Source of the DNA: Sphingomonadales bacterium Ga0077531
GTDB taxonomy: Bacteria; Pseudomonadota; Alphaproteobacteria; Sphingomonadales; Sphingomonadaceae
NCBI GenBank assembly: GCA_001464915.1
Contig: LNED01000017.1
Span: 124,001 to 188,000, forward strand
DNA length: 64,000 nt
Direction of reading: 5' to 3'
Both the position numbers and the translations under genes were made by a program. Positions 49,805 to 58,110 of the stretch are shown here, in pieces (the first letter of the stretch is position 1; each line of letters opens with the position of its first letter). The notes below the pieces were generated by a model. It saw only the letters and a list, made by a program, of their open reading frames with translations, was not told the origin of the DNA and ran no database searches.

Positions 49805-51469
49805 ATGGTTCGAGCATATTCCTACATCAGAATGTCAACTGCCGAGCAACTGAAAGGGGACTCTGTCCGTCGCCAGCTTAAGGTGACCGAAGCTTATGTT
49901 CGAGAGATGGGCTGGGAGCTTGCAGACATCATTCACGATCAAGGCGTGTCTGCGTTTAAAGGTAAAAATTCCGAATTCGGTGCTCTCTCGGAATTCCTTC
50001 GCCTGGCTGAAGAGGGCATCTTCGAAGAGGGAAGCTTTTTGATCGTCGAGAGTTTGGATCGGCTCACGCGGCAAAACGTGTTTGAAGCGATCTCCCTTTT
50101 AAACCGGATCATTCGGTCGGGGGTGAATGTGGTTACCCTAACTGATCGTCGAACTTATTCGAGAGAGACGGTCGAGAAAAGCGATACCGATCTGATGGTT
50201 GCCGCAATTGTAATGATGCGGGCACATGAAGAATCTCGCATGAAATCGGTCCGCCTCGCCTCGGCGTGGGAACAGAAACGCAATATCGCCAGATCTGGTC
50301 GGGTGACGATGCAGAATCTGCCCAATTGGTTGCGATTTTCTGAGAGTGGTGCCCGCATCGAGGTGATCGAGAACAGGGCAAAGGTCATCCGAAATATATT
50401 TGAACTGAGCCGCGATGGCTGGGGATCCTACTCAATTGCGAAGGAGCTCAATCGAAGGGAGGAGCCCACGTGGGGGCGATCTTCGATGTGGCAAGAGTCC
50501 TCTATCAAGAAGCTACTGGATAACCGCGCTGTTCTCGGTGAGTATCAGCCACATAAGATTTTGTCAGATGTGACTTTTCGGAAACGTGTTCCCGACGGGT
50601 CGAACATTGTTGGATACTATCCGCCAATCATTGATGAGCTTCTGTTCGTTGAGGCAAAGGAGGCTCGACAAAAGAGGCGGACATCCGGCGCCGGCCGGAA
50701 GGGGCCTCAATACCCGAACCTGTTCACGGGCACACTTCAATGCGGATATTGCGGAAGCGGGATCAGGTTCATGGACAAAGGGGCTATGCCGAAAGGTGGG
50801 AAATATCTCCGATGCTCAAACGCGATACTCACCCGCAAATGTAATGCATCGGCAATGCGTTATGGCGATGTTGAGCACCTGCTTCTGGCCCTGGTCCGTG
50901 AGGTGGATTTTAGCACTGCAGTGAATGGCCATGAGTGGCAGGCAAATCTTACAAAGCTGAAGGTTGAGAAGCTTGAGAACCAGAAGGCCATTCAATCGAC
51001 AGACGAAAAAATCGCAAGAATTGTGGATGCCATAGCCGACCTATCAGGGTCCGCCGCTTTAAGGGAAAAGCTAGGAGCCTTAGAGATTGAGAGGGAAGCC
51101 GTGGCCAAATCGATCCGTAAAATCGAGGCCGAGATTGCGGAACACTCCATGACCTCGGCACCGGATCGCGAGGCATTGCTGCTCCGCTTAAATGATGCCG
51201 AGTTGGATCCCGATGAGCAAGTGAGGCAACGTAAAAAGGTGAATGCAGAGATCCGGCGATTCATTCGATCAATCAAATTGCGACCTAACCCCGCTTTAGC
51301 GTGGGAAGATGGTGCCGTTAGCTCTGTCGATCCCATTGATGTCGACATCGGATATCGAAACGGTAATTGGCAGCACTACAGTCAAATTGAAGGGATCGAT
51401 ATGCATGGCTTACAAAGTGAGCGGCTCAAAAAACTGAAAGCGAAGGTGAAAATCGACAATCTAGATTGA
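49805..51469 (+). CDS. Large serine recombinase (integrase)
   Basis: From ATG 49805, with GAGAGAG upstream, the protein has 554 aa. Residues 1-150 are the resolvase domain, with nucleophile S11 in YIRMS, R9, and SLDRLTRQN. A recombinase domain follows at about 165-290, then a zinc ribbon with C313, C316, C337 and C346, and a coiled-coil from about 380 to 470. It lies 65 bp from attL, as usual for such integrases, and must be the enzyme that cut comM. An open frame extends upstream through attL but carries only comM shadow. Confidence 0.95.
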   Translation: MVRAYSYIRMSTAEQLKGDSVRRQLKVTEAYVREMGWELADIIHDQGVSAFKGKNSEFGALSEFLRLAEEGIFEEGSFLIVESLDRLTRQNVFEAISLLNRIIRSGVNVVTLTDRRTYSRETVEKSDTDLMVAAIVMMRAHEESRMKSVRLASAWEQKRNIARSGRVTMQNLPNWLRFSESGARIEVIENRAKVIRNIFELSRDGWGSYSIAKELNRREEPTWGRSSMWQESSIKKLLDNRAVLGEYQPHKILSDVTFRKRVPDGSNIVGYYPPIIDELLFVEAKEARQKRRTSGAGRKGPQYPNLFTGTLQCGYCGSGIRFMDKGAMPKGGKYLRCSNAILTRKCNASAMRYGDVEHLLLALVREVDFSTAVNGHEWQANLTKLKVEKLENQKAIQSTDEKIARIVDAIADLSGSAALREKLGALEIEREAVAKSIRKIEAEIAEHSMTSAPDREALLLRLNDAELDPDEQVRQRKKVNAEIRRFIRSIKLRPNPALAWEDGAVSSVDPIDVDIGYRNGNWQHYSQIEGIDMHGLQSERLKKLKAKVKIDNLD

Positions 51470-51511
51470 CGGAGAAAATCATAGTTTTTCGGCAGTTTGT
51501 GACCACATCAA

Positions 51512-52111
51512 TCAGATAAGGTTCACCACTTTGTTCCGAGCCTCGCTATCACCTTCGATATAGCGCTGGGTTGTCTGCAGCGATGAGTGGCCAGCTAGAA
51601 ATTGAATGTCCCGCAGCGATCCGCCAACCGTCGAAATTTTTCTAGCGGCGTTGGTAATGAATGTTCGGCGTCCGCTGTGAGATGAACAGCCCACAAAGCC
51701 AAGTTCATGATACCATTTCTGGAACATGTTGACGATGGCTTGAGGTGAAGTCCTCATGGATCGCTCAGTTTGAATAACGTAATCGTCGGGCGAGAAAAAG
51801 ATTGGATTTTCTGTTCGCTGGTCAAAATGCTTTTCAAGCAAGCTCTTCAAGTGAGTGTTGATCGGGATAACCCGACCAGATTTGCCCTTCGATGCATTAT
51901 CCGTGAGATGAATGTGATCTCCTATTTCGCCATTTGCATCTAAAACCATGTACCACTTTAGGCTCGCTATTTCTTTGGCTCGGAAACCCGCGCGGACGGA
52001 TAAGAGAAGAATTAGCTGATTTCTCGTTCCGTTGCGAGCAGATCCCACATGTAAAAAAATAGCATCAACTTGGTGTTTTGAAAGTGTTTTCGCTTGACGC
52101 CCAAGGGCCAT
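51512..52111 (-). CDS. Minimal tyrosine recombinase (catalytic domain only)
   Basis: The 199-aa protein has the whole catalytic set of a tyrosine recombinase: R44 in GFRAKEIASL, a lysine in KGKSGR (about 75-77), H145 and R148 in HSGRRTFIT, H175 in GHSSLQTT and Y184. It has almost none of the N-terminal arm- or core-binding domain of phage integrases. RBS GGAGAAGAAGT lies before the ATG. It is opposed to the serine recombinase. Its role in the element is unknown; resolution of dimers or a former second integration route are possible. Confidence 0.85.
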   Translation of the reverse strand: MALGRQAKTLSKHQVDAIFLHVGSARNGTRNQLILLLSVRAGFRAKEIASLKWYMVLDANGEIGDHIHLTDNASKGKSGRVIPINTHLKSLLEKHFDQRTENPIFFSPDDYVIQTERSMRTSPQAIVNMFQKWYHELGFVGCSSHSGRRTFITNAARKISTVGGSLRDIQFLAGHSSLQTTQRYIEGDSEARNKVVNLI

Positions 52112-52219
52112 ACTTCTTCTCCAAAATGTGAGAATAATATAACCTGAGGAGATTTAAATATAATCGGTCTTTTGAATAGTTTTTTTACGTCACATCTTTT
52201 CTCTGGTATATATAGATAC

Positions 52220-52513
52220 GAACCTCGAAGGCTCAGGCCAAGGTTGGGCGCCTAAACGAAAGTCCATCGCCTGCGAAAACAGGACGCAGCGAAAAATCCA
52301 TCGGGTCGGGCGATGGTGAATCCCTCGCAACCAATGGTTGCTTGGCACAAAAGCTGACCGAATTTTTTATCGGTTGGCACGATGGTAGCTCTGAGAATAA
52401 GCAACTACCGTCCTCAGATGATTGTCGCTCCATAGCACCTCTGAGGAGTCCGCTGGATGTAGCGGAACGTAAAAGGAGACAGGCTAACCGCCCTTTCCTC
52501 ATCTGAGGTTGTT
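52220..52513 (+). ncRNA. Candidate structured RNA with many consecutive hairpins
   Basis: A closing stem joins aacctc (52221-52226) and gaggtt (52505-52510). Inside lie ctgcg/cgcag (52271-52289), ccatcg/cgatgg (52298-52316, where a second ccatcg at 52264 competes), gcaacc/ggttgc (52327-52341), accga/tcggt (52357-52374), gatggtag/ctaccgtc (52381-52412, one G-U pair), tcctcaga/tctgagga (52411-52447) and tccgct/agcgga (52449-52466). The G-U pair favours the plus strand. No coding frame of quality is present. I do not recognise a known RNA family (tmRNA, RNase P, 6S, group I or II intron motifs not seen). Confidence 0.45.
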
Positions 52514-52553
52514 CTTATGGGGTGTGTGATGGGACGATTACTTTGAATTCTCA

Positions 52554-52589
52554 GAACACAATACACCTTGCGGAAGGTGTATTGTGTTC
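52554..52589. repeat. Perfect 16-bp inverted repeat with 4-base loop
   Basis: The arms gaacacaatacacctt (52554-52569) and its exact complement (52574-52589) are separated by gcgg. No T-tract follows on the plus strand, so it is not a standard terminator. It could be a recombinase or regulator site; the minimal tyrosine recombinase is 440 bp away. Confidence 0.8.
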
Positions 52590-53138
52590 AAAAAAGACCC
52601 TTTGAATCTTATCGACAAAATAAATTGCTTGAGTGCAGAGCACTCAATTGCCGAAGGCAAAAATGAATATGTAAGGTCAAGACAATTTATGTAATTTGAT
52701 TATAGGTATTGTAACTGAAAACCTTTTTATTTGGCAGAGTCTGCCGATGATGCGTCAATGGATCTTTTTGCCGACCAGTCTAAGGCAAACTTCTAAAATC
52801 TCTATCAGTCATCTAATCAGGTCGCTTCTGGCGCGCTCCTGAAAAAGCGGATTCTGCACAAATGCAAAGTCGGTTTTAATCGCCCAGTCAGCGAAGCAAT
52901 TGACTTCTAAAAGCGGGTCGTAGGTTTGCTTCCAAAGGTGTTCACCATATGATTCATTTTTTAGTATGAATCTAAATCATTTCCTGGGAAGAACCTTTTA
53001 GTCTCAGAGGGCCGAGCGCAGGTCATGACAGGTAGGAAGGTCTTGCGTTTCAGAATTTTTCCTGCAAATCCAACAGCAAAATTAGCTGGGCAGTTGTCAG
53101 GGCTTGCCGGCTGCTAAAGCGCAATGTGAGATTTTGTT
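52590..53138. other. A+T-rich intergenic region upstream of the SIR2 gene
   Basis: No gene seen in about 550 bp. It holds a hairpin ttgagtg/cactcaa at 52629-52647 and a near-palindrome ggcaga-g-tctgcc at 52733-52745. It presumably carries the promoter of the SIR2-MC-ABC operon; I could not assign the -35 or -10 boxes with confidence. Confidence 0.5.
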
Positions 53139-54467
53139 TTGCCTCTTCCAACCGATCTTAGAACTCAGCTTTTGACAAGCCTGGCTGGCGGTAACCTGGT
53201 GACACTGACCGGAGCTGGTCTGTCAAGGCCGGCGCCGAGCAATTTGATGCTTGCGGCTCAAGTATCGCAGCACTGCTATCGCCAACACTTTGCTGTTGAG
53301 GCACTTAACCCAGACTTTGAGTGGAACATCGATGCCCTGGCTGGCCACTTTCATGCTAGTGGCAATTTTCAAAGCTACTTTATCAATCAGCTCGTGCCTT
53401 GGGGTGAATTGGCCGGCAAGCCAAACGAAGGACATGCCGCGATAGCGGACTTTCTCCTAACCGGAGCTTCGGCAGCTTCTTTGACAGCAAACTTTGATAC
53501 CCTCGTAGAGCAATGGTCGGAGCGACACAAAACGGCTCTGCGCGGTGCGCTAGATGGCACTGAGGCTACCCAATTTACATCAGTTGCACGCCCCCTGCTG
53601 AAGTTTCACGGATGCATGACTAGGCGCCGGAAAAACACGTTGTGGACGCATGGGCAGTTAGCCGAGCCTGAAGTTCAGCAACGCATCGAATCGTGCCGCG
53701 CTTGGATGACCATGAACCTTCCTGGGAAAGATCTGCTAATAGTCGGATTTTGGACTGATTGGGGGTATTTGAACGAAGTTCTTGCAAACCTTCTTGAAAC
53801 ACAGGCACCCGCTTCTGTCACGGTGGTCGACCGGCAAGAGACAGATCACCTCAAAGAGAAGGCGCCAGGCCTGTGGGCGGTGCTATCCGGATCGCAGAAA
53901 TTTTCTCATGTTCAAATGTCTAGTGATGAAGCCCTGTCTGAGCTTCGCGGTGCATTCTCCGAGATGTGGGTGCGTAGGCAAAACACCAAAGGTTCTGAAA
54001 TCTTCGCCGATGAAATTGGCGGGGATGCGATAGAAGAAACGCACCTTTCCTGCCCAGCCGTGGGCTGCCTAGATCTTTACGACATCCGGAGAGATGCCGA
54101 GGGAGTCCCCTACGATCGCGCCGCGAGGCTGGCGACCCCCGATCTTTCGGCAGGCCGAGTGGCGTACGTTCGATTGAGGTTGAAACTAGCAGGAGCCGTT
54201 GAAGAGGGCCCATACCTCTCACTTAATGGAAGGCTCATTAGAGTCGTGAACTGCTCAAACATGTCTATCAGCAGAATGCGCGAAAAATACAACGAGGCTC
54301 CGAGCGGCCAAGGTGCGGATTTGGTGATCTGCGCCGGTGCTACAGGTAGAGGAACAACGGAAGACATCGTGCGTGGAGGCGGGTCAAACTCTCTGGTCGG
54401 CGCAACGCGCGGCGGTAACGTCACGTGGGCCACAGAAGACGATGCATTTGCGGAGCTTGGCCTATGA
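53139..54467 (+). CDS. SIR2-like NAD-binding protein, probable defence effector
   Basis: The 442-aa protein has the SIR2 fold: GNLVTLTGAGLSRPAPSN with GAGLS at 25-29, TANFDTL at 116-122, KFHG with H157 and IVGFWTDWGYLNEV at 201-213. In phage defence such domains deplete or cleave NAD. About 170 C-terminal residues have no family I know; in ABC-3C systems this is where a C-terminal specificity domain sits. The start is a TTG at 53139, since an in-frame stop lies 12 bases upstream and later starts would cut into GAGLS. Its stop overlaps the next start by four bases (ATGA). Confidence 0.85.
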   Translation: MPLPTDLRTQLLTSLAGGNLVTLTGAGLSRPAPSNLMLAAQVSQHCYRQHFAVEALNPDFEWNIDALAGHFHASGNFQSYFINQLVPWGELAGKPNEGHAAIADFLLTGASAASLTANFDTLVEQWSERHKTALRGALDGTEATQFTSVARPLLKFHGCMTRRRKNTLWTHGQLAEPEVQQRIESCRAWMTMNLPGKDLLIVGFWTDWGYLNEVLANLLETQAPASVTVVDRQETDHLKEKAPGLWAVLSGSQKFSHVQMSSDEALSELRGAFSEMWVRRQNTKGSEIFADEIGGDAIEETHLSCPAVGCLDLYDIRRDAEGVPYDRAARLATPDLSAGRVAYVRLRLKLAGAVEEGPYLSLNGRLIRVVNCSNMSISRMREKYNEAPSGQGADLVICAGATGRGTTEDIVRGGGSNSLVGATRGGNVTWATEDDAFAELGL

Positions 54468-55003
54468 CTGACGTATTGCAGATTGTCGCCGAGGTTTTGG
54501 AAGATGCTAAGTTTCAAACTTGGCGGATGGAATTCTCTGGACGCCCCAGTTTGGGATTTGAGGATGAGAATATTTTGGGTGTCGCCGCCTCGTTCGAAAC
54601 TCCCCAAGAGCTCATAGACGGCTGGATTAAGTTCGAAGATTTGCTGCTGGCGCGATATGGGAATAATTTCCGCCAAGCAGGTGAAAAGGCGTGGAACGTG
54701 TACAGCGTTTTTCTCACCAGTCAGGCAGCGTCGGATTCACAGGCGAGGGCAATTCGCGCTATTGAAGAGGATCTTCGGCAAACTCGAAAGCTAGCAGCTC
54801 ATTCGGTTGTTTCAAATCAGTCTGTACGCTCAGCGCTTCTGCCTATTCTCCCACTTGGACCGAGACCCGAGCTATCCGCGATCAACGCCAGCGAAAGGCT
54901 TGCTACGAGGATTGAGAATCTTTCTCCGGGCATGGCCTCGCTGGTGCTGGATGAGAAAGTTTCTGCAGCCCAACTTTTGGCACGGTTGGGAGCCAAACCA
55001 TGA
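54464..55003 (+). CDS. Middle component of an ABC-3C-like system
   Basis: The 179-aa protein has no enzyme motif. It shows a beta/alpha N-terminal half (WRMEFSGRPSLGFEDENILGVAASFETPQELIDGW), then KAWNVYSVFLT, then a helix IEEDLRQTRKLAAHSVVS and RSALLPILPLGP. This pattern agrees with my recollection of middle component 1 (MC1) of ABC-three-component systems. Position between effector and ATPase, with ATGA overlaps on both sides, agrees too. It likely couples the SMC-like ATPase to the SIR2 protein. Confidence 0.65.
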   Translation: MTDVLQIVAEVLEDAKFQTWRMEFSGRPSLGFEDENILGVAASFETPQELIDGWIKFEDLLLARYGNNFRQAGEKAWNVYSVFLTSQAASDSQARAIRAIEEDLRQTRKLAAHSVVSNQSVRSALLPILPLGPRPELSAINASERLATRIENLSPGMASLVLDEKVSAAQLLARLGAKP

Positions 55004-57039
55004 AAATATCTTATGTTGAGATTGCTGGCTTTCGGAGCTGCCGGGACCGATTAAGAGTGGACTTTGGAACTGGTCTGACTGTCATCACGGGACGTAACGG
55101 CGTCGGCAAAAGCACGATCATGGATGCGATCGAGTTCGTACTTACTGGCACGATCAGCAAGTACAAAGTGGAGCGTGCCAAAGGAGGGGGGCTTGCCGAC
55201 CATACGTGGTGGGTTGGCGATGAACCAGCTCAAGAAAAGTTCGTTGAGGTCGGTTTTCTTGACGCGCGCGGACAAGATTTCAACGCAAGGCGAACTCCCT
55301 CCGGTCTCGAGACTGGGATTCAAAATCTCGCAGAGCTGTTGCTCAACGCTAATCACGACTCCACTTTAACGCTGACTAAGCTTTGTCAGACGATGATTAT
55401 CAGGGATGAGCAGATCTCGGAGCTGAGTCTAGATTTGTCGGAGCGGGATCGGTTTAGGGCGGTATTGGATGCGATCTCGCCTGATACCGCACCTGATGTC
55501 GGAGCCAAGTTGGACGAGCTCGTCAAACTGGCAAATTCCGAGTTGAATGAAGCTGGCGAGGAGCAGGAGAGGCTCAAATCCAAGCTGGCTTCCCTATTGG
55601 ACGAAGTCGCAAACCTGCGAGGCTCCATGCCGGGACAGGAAGCGTTTTTGGTTGCACAGAGCGACCGCATTGCAGCCGAAGCTGAAATTCGAGCATTGAT
55701 CCCTCCCCTTACCTTCGAGCGGGAGACAGCACTGACACAACTCGCGAGCTACTTTACAACCGCGAGAGATCTTAGAAATAGGTTTGATACACAACTACGG
55801 GAATTTTCAGATCGCAATCATCTTGAAAGCGAAATCGCGGAACTGAATGAAATACTGATCCGGGAAAGCGGCACGATTAACCGGCTCAGGACAGACAAAC
55901 TACAGCTGACAGATGAGTTAAAAGGCCTCTCAGTTGTTTCAAAAGATTATGAGCATCTCGCGATTCTGCTCGAACATGGTGAGAGCTATGGCCTTAAGGA
56001 CGGTCATTGCCCACTATGTGATGCTGCTCGTAGCTCTGAACAATTTTTGGAATTTATTTCACAGCAGAAGAGCAGGGTGGGTGAGGTCGCCCAGGTCCTA
56101 GCTAAGAAACAGTCTCAGCTTAGCGATGTTGAAACCGAACTAAGCGTTGCAAATGACAGGTTTTCCGAAACGCAAAGGAAAAAAGATCAGCTCCAGGATC
56201 GTCTCAAGAGCCAAAACGCGGCGAGGGCTAAGTTAGAGAACGAAGCGTCAGCCCTCGGACTTGCGGAGTTTGCGAATGATATCCTTGGTTTCGATGAACG
56301 CTTAGAGCAAATTCGCAAGGTCGGTTCGCGCCTTAGGGATAGCCAAGCCCGCCTATCTTCTTCTCAAACCGCATCTAGGATTGAGGGGCTCGATATTGAA
56401 ATCGGGCAAATCAGATCGCGGATCGATGAGCTTGCTGGGCAAATTGCCGGGAAGCGTTCGATTTTAGACCGAGCCAAGAGCTTGAATGACCTGGCTAGAG
56501 CGTTCCCGAAAGAAATACTCGAGGAGCAATTTGAAACGGTCATGCCCCTCTTAAAGGAGCTGTATCGGCGGTTGCGACCCCACACAGATTGGCGCGAAAT
56601 CGACTACAGCTTCGGCGGTCGGGTTATCGCATCACTTAACTTCCGTGTCGGCGAAGACAAAAATCCACAATTCTTATTCAGCAGTGGGCAGCGTCGGGCC
56701 ACCGGTTTAGCGTTTCTACTTGCCGTCCATCTCTCGCGGCAATGGGCAACACTTAAGACCCTCATGCTGGACGACCCAGTGCAGCATATCGACGATTATC
56801 GTGCATTGAACCTTGTCGAGGTCCTAGCGGCAATACGGAGAGAGAAGCGGCAAGTCATTGTAGCAGTTGAGGACACCGCGCTGGCCGACCTCTTAGCCAG
56901 AAGGCTTCGCGGGCCTCAATCAGATAGCGATGTTATGTACGTTATCGGTACGGGCCAGCACGGTGGAAGCGTTGTCCGAGAAGCAAGAAACTTGCCTCCA
57001 TTAAATGATGGGGTTCTTGTTCCCAAGCTTGCCTCTTAG
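55000..57039 (+). CDS. SMC/RecF-like ABC ATPase of an ABC-3C-like system
   Basis: The 679-aa protein has an N-terminal ATPase half with Walker A GRNGVGKST at 31-39, a coiled-coil from about 175 to 500 interrupted by GHCPLC with C337 and C340 (zinc-hook-like), and a C-terminal half with ABC signature SSGQRRATGL at 561-570 and Walker B LKTLMLDDPVQHIDD from 585. Like RecF, SbcC and SMC it probably binds DNA or phage structures and signals to the effector. The ATG overlaps the previous stop (ATGA), so all three genes are translationally coupled. Confidence 0.92.
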   Translation: MKISYVEIAGFRSCRDRLRVDFGTGLTVITGRNGVGKSTIMDAIEFVLTGTISKYKVERAKGGGLADHTWWVGDEPAQEKFVEVGFLDARGQDFNARRTPSGLETGIQNLAELLLNANHDSTLTLTKLCQTMIIRDEQISELSLDLSERDRFRAVLDAISPDTAPDVGAKLDELVKLANSELNEAGEEQERLKSKLASLLDEVANLRGSMPGQEAFLVAQSDRIAAEAEIRALIPPLTFERETALTQLASYFTTARDLRNRFDTQLREFSDRNHLESEIAELNEILIRESGTINRLRTDKLQLTDELKGLSVVSKDYEHLAILLEHGESYGLKDGHCPLCDAARSSEQFLEFISQQKSRVGEVAQVLAKKQSQLSDVETELSVANDRFSETQRKKDQLQDRLKSQNAARAKLENEASALGLAEFANDILGFDERLEQIRKVGSRLRDSQARLSSSQTASRIEGLDIEIGQIRSRIDELAGQIAGKRSILDRAKSLNDLARAFPKEILEEQFETVMPLLKELYRRLRPHTDWREIDYSFGGRVIASLNFRVGEDKNPQFLFSSGQRRATGLAFLLAVHLSRQWATLKTLMLDDPVQHIDDYRALNLVEVLAAIRREKRQVIVAVEDTALADLLARRLRGPQSDSDVMYVIGTGQHGGSVVREARNLPPLNDGVLVPKLAS

Positions 57040-57265
57040 GCTTGTTTGTCATCACAGAGCCATATGTCAGTCAGCGCTGGCTCGCCCAATTCCCATGCGC
57101 ATTGCGTTTTGAAGGCCTGGCAGTAGCGCCAGAAAGGCGCCTCGACGCAATCCAAGGGACGGTGAAGGAATGCGCCCAATGTGAGTTGCTGCGCAAACCG
57201 AAGCGATCGGAACGAGGCACATCGATCTATTTCCGGGGCGCCTAACACGCAGGAATTGTAAAAGG

Positions 57266-57886
57266 ATGGCACACTCCGACGCGAGGCGGCTGGCAAAATT
57301 ACACGAGTTATTGGCGCGTCTGAGGCGTGGCGAAACCGTGCAGAATCGGCAGCTTCATACTTGGCTTGGTAATGAAGGATATAAAACTTTTGAGGACCTC
57401 TGGTCGAACATGGTCGACGTTCGAAAAGAGCTCACATCAAAGCCACAGGATCTAATGGGGTATGAAGAGCTACTCAAAAAGGCGATCATGCTTCACAATC
57501 GCGCTGATACCGCAAGTCATCGCGGGGATCGATCGGCACGCCGGCTTCACGAGAAAGCCGAAGCGGCATTCGAAAGGGCGCTGCTCAGGCTGGGAGAGGT
57601 GATCGGGCAAGATCCAACATTGCAGATGTGGCTCGACAGGCCTTGCGACTTTACAGCGAGAGGAGATTTTTCGCTCGATCCCGTTGGTATGCCACGGATC
57701 ATCACAAGTCGCAGCCTAGACAATCAAAGCGGCGGTGTAAGTGCAAGAGTGAAGACGAAGCGTGAATGCAAGATCGAAGCGGTCGAGATGGAGATCGAAC
57801 GGATCATGAGTCCCCCCGTAAAATTCGATGAAGACTTTCTCATGGAGAAGCTCACGCAATTCAGAATGATTGCGGGGAAACGGTGA
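57266..57886 (+). CDS. Protein of unknown function linked to the restriction module
   Basis: The 206-aa protein is charged and mostly helical, with RLAKLHELLARLRRGETVQNRQL at the start and HNRADTASHRGDRSARRLHEKAEAAFERALLRLGEV in the middle. It has DFSLDPVGMPRIITSRS and a basic tail. I know no family for it. An AGGAA lies about ten bases before the ATG. It lies between the ABC ATPase and the NotI-like gene on the same strand and could serve either. Confidence 0.6.
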   Translation: MAHSDARRLAKLHELLARLRRGETVQNRQLHTWLGNEGYKTFEDLWSNMVDVRKELTSKPQDLMGYEELLKKAIMLHNRADTASHRGDRSARRLHEKAEAAFERALLRLGEVIGQDPTLQMWLDRPCDFTARGDFSLDPVGMPRIITSRSLDNQSGGVSARVKTKRECKIEAVEMEIERIMSPPVKFDEDFLMEKLTQFRMIAGKR

Positions 57887-58110
57887 CGATGTCATTAAGA
57901 TGCACTAGCTTCCCCCTGCCAGGCTTTGCCGTTGCTACGCCGCTCAAGCACTCGCGTTTGGCTTCGAACAGGATGAAAGTGATACTATGTCGCAGCCGCT
58001 TCGAAAGGCCCATCGGTAAGAGGGGTCTCGATTTCCGCAGGCTTCGGTTTGGTCACGCTGGATCGGTCGCACGGCTACTGCTATCCATCCTGTAAAGAAC
58101 GGGAGGAGTC

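Noticed and set aside
52233-52502. Minus-strand frame of 89 codons over the hairpin region
   Set aside because: It lies exactly on the hairpin array, has no family, and has serine/arginine-rich low-complexity character, so it is taken as chance.
52220-52513. Known structured RNA (tmRNA, RNase P RNA, 6S RNA, group I or II intron)
   Set aside because: The key conserved strings of these families (such as the RNase P P4 strand pair or intron domain V) were looked for and not found; only a short GAGGAAAG on the minus strand is RNase P-like.
52554-52589. Rho-independent terminator at the 16-bp palindrome
   Set aside because: The run of A follows on the plus strand, so neither strand has T directly after the stem.
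57036-57296. Opposite-strand 86-codon frame and a plus-strand 67-codon frame between the ABC ATPase and the 206-aa gene
   Set aside because: No RBS, non-ATG start for the plus one, no family, and they shadow each other. The area is treated as intergenic.
57883-58095. Seventy-codon frame overlapping the 206-aa gene by GTGA, possible Vsr or control protein
   Set aside because: Sequence lacks a helix-turn-helix or Vsr motifs, has an odd composition and is shorter than Vsr proteins.
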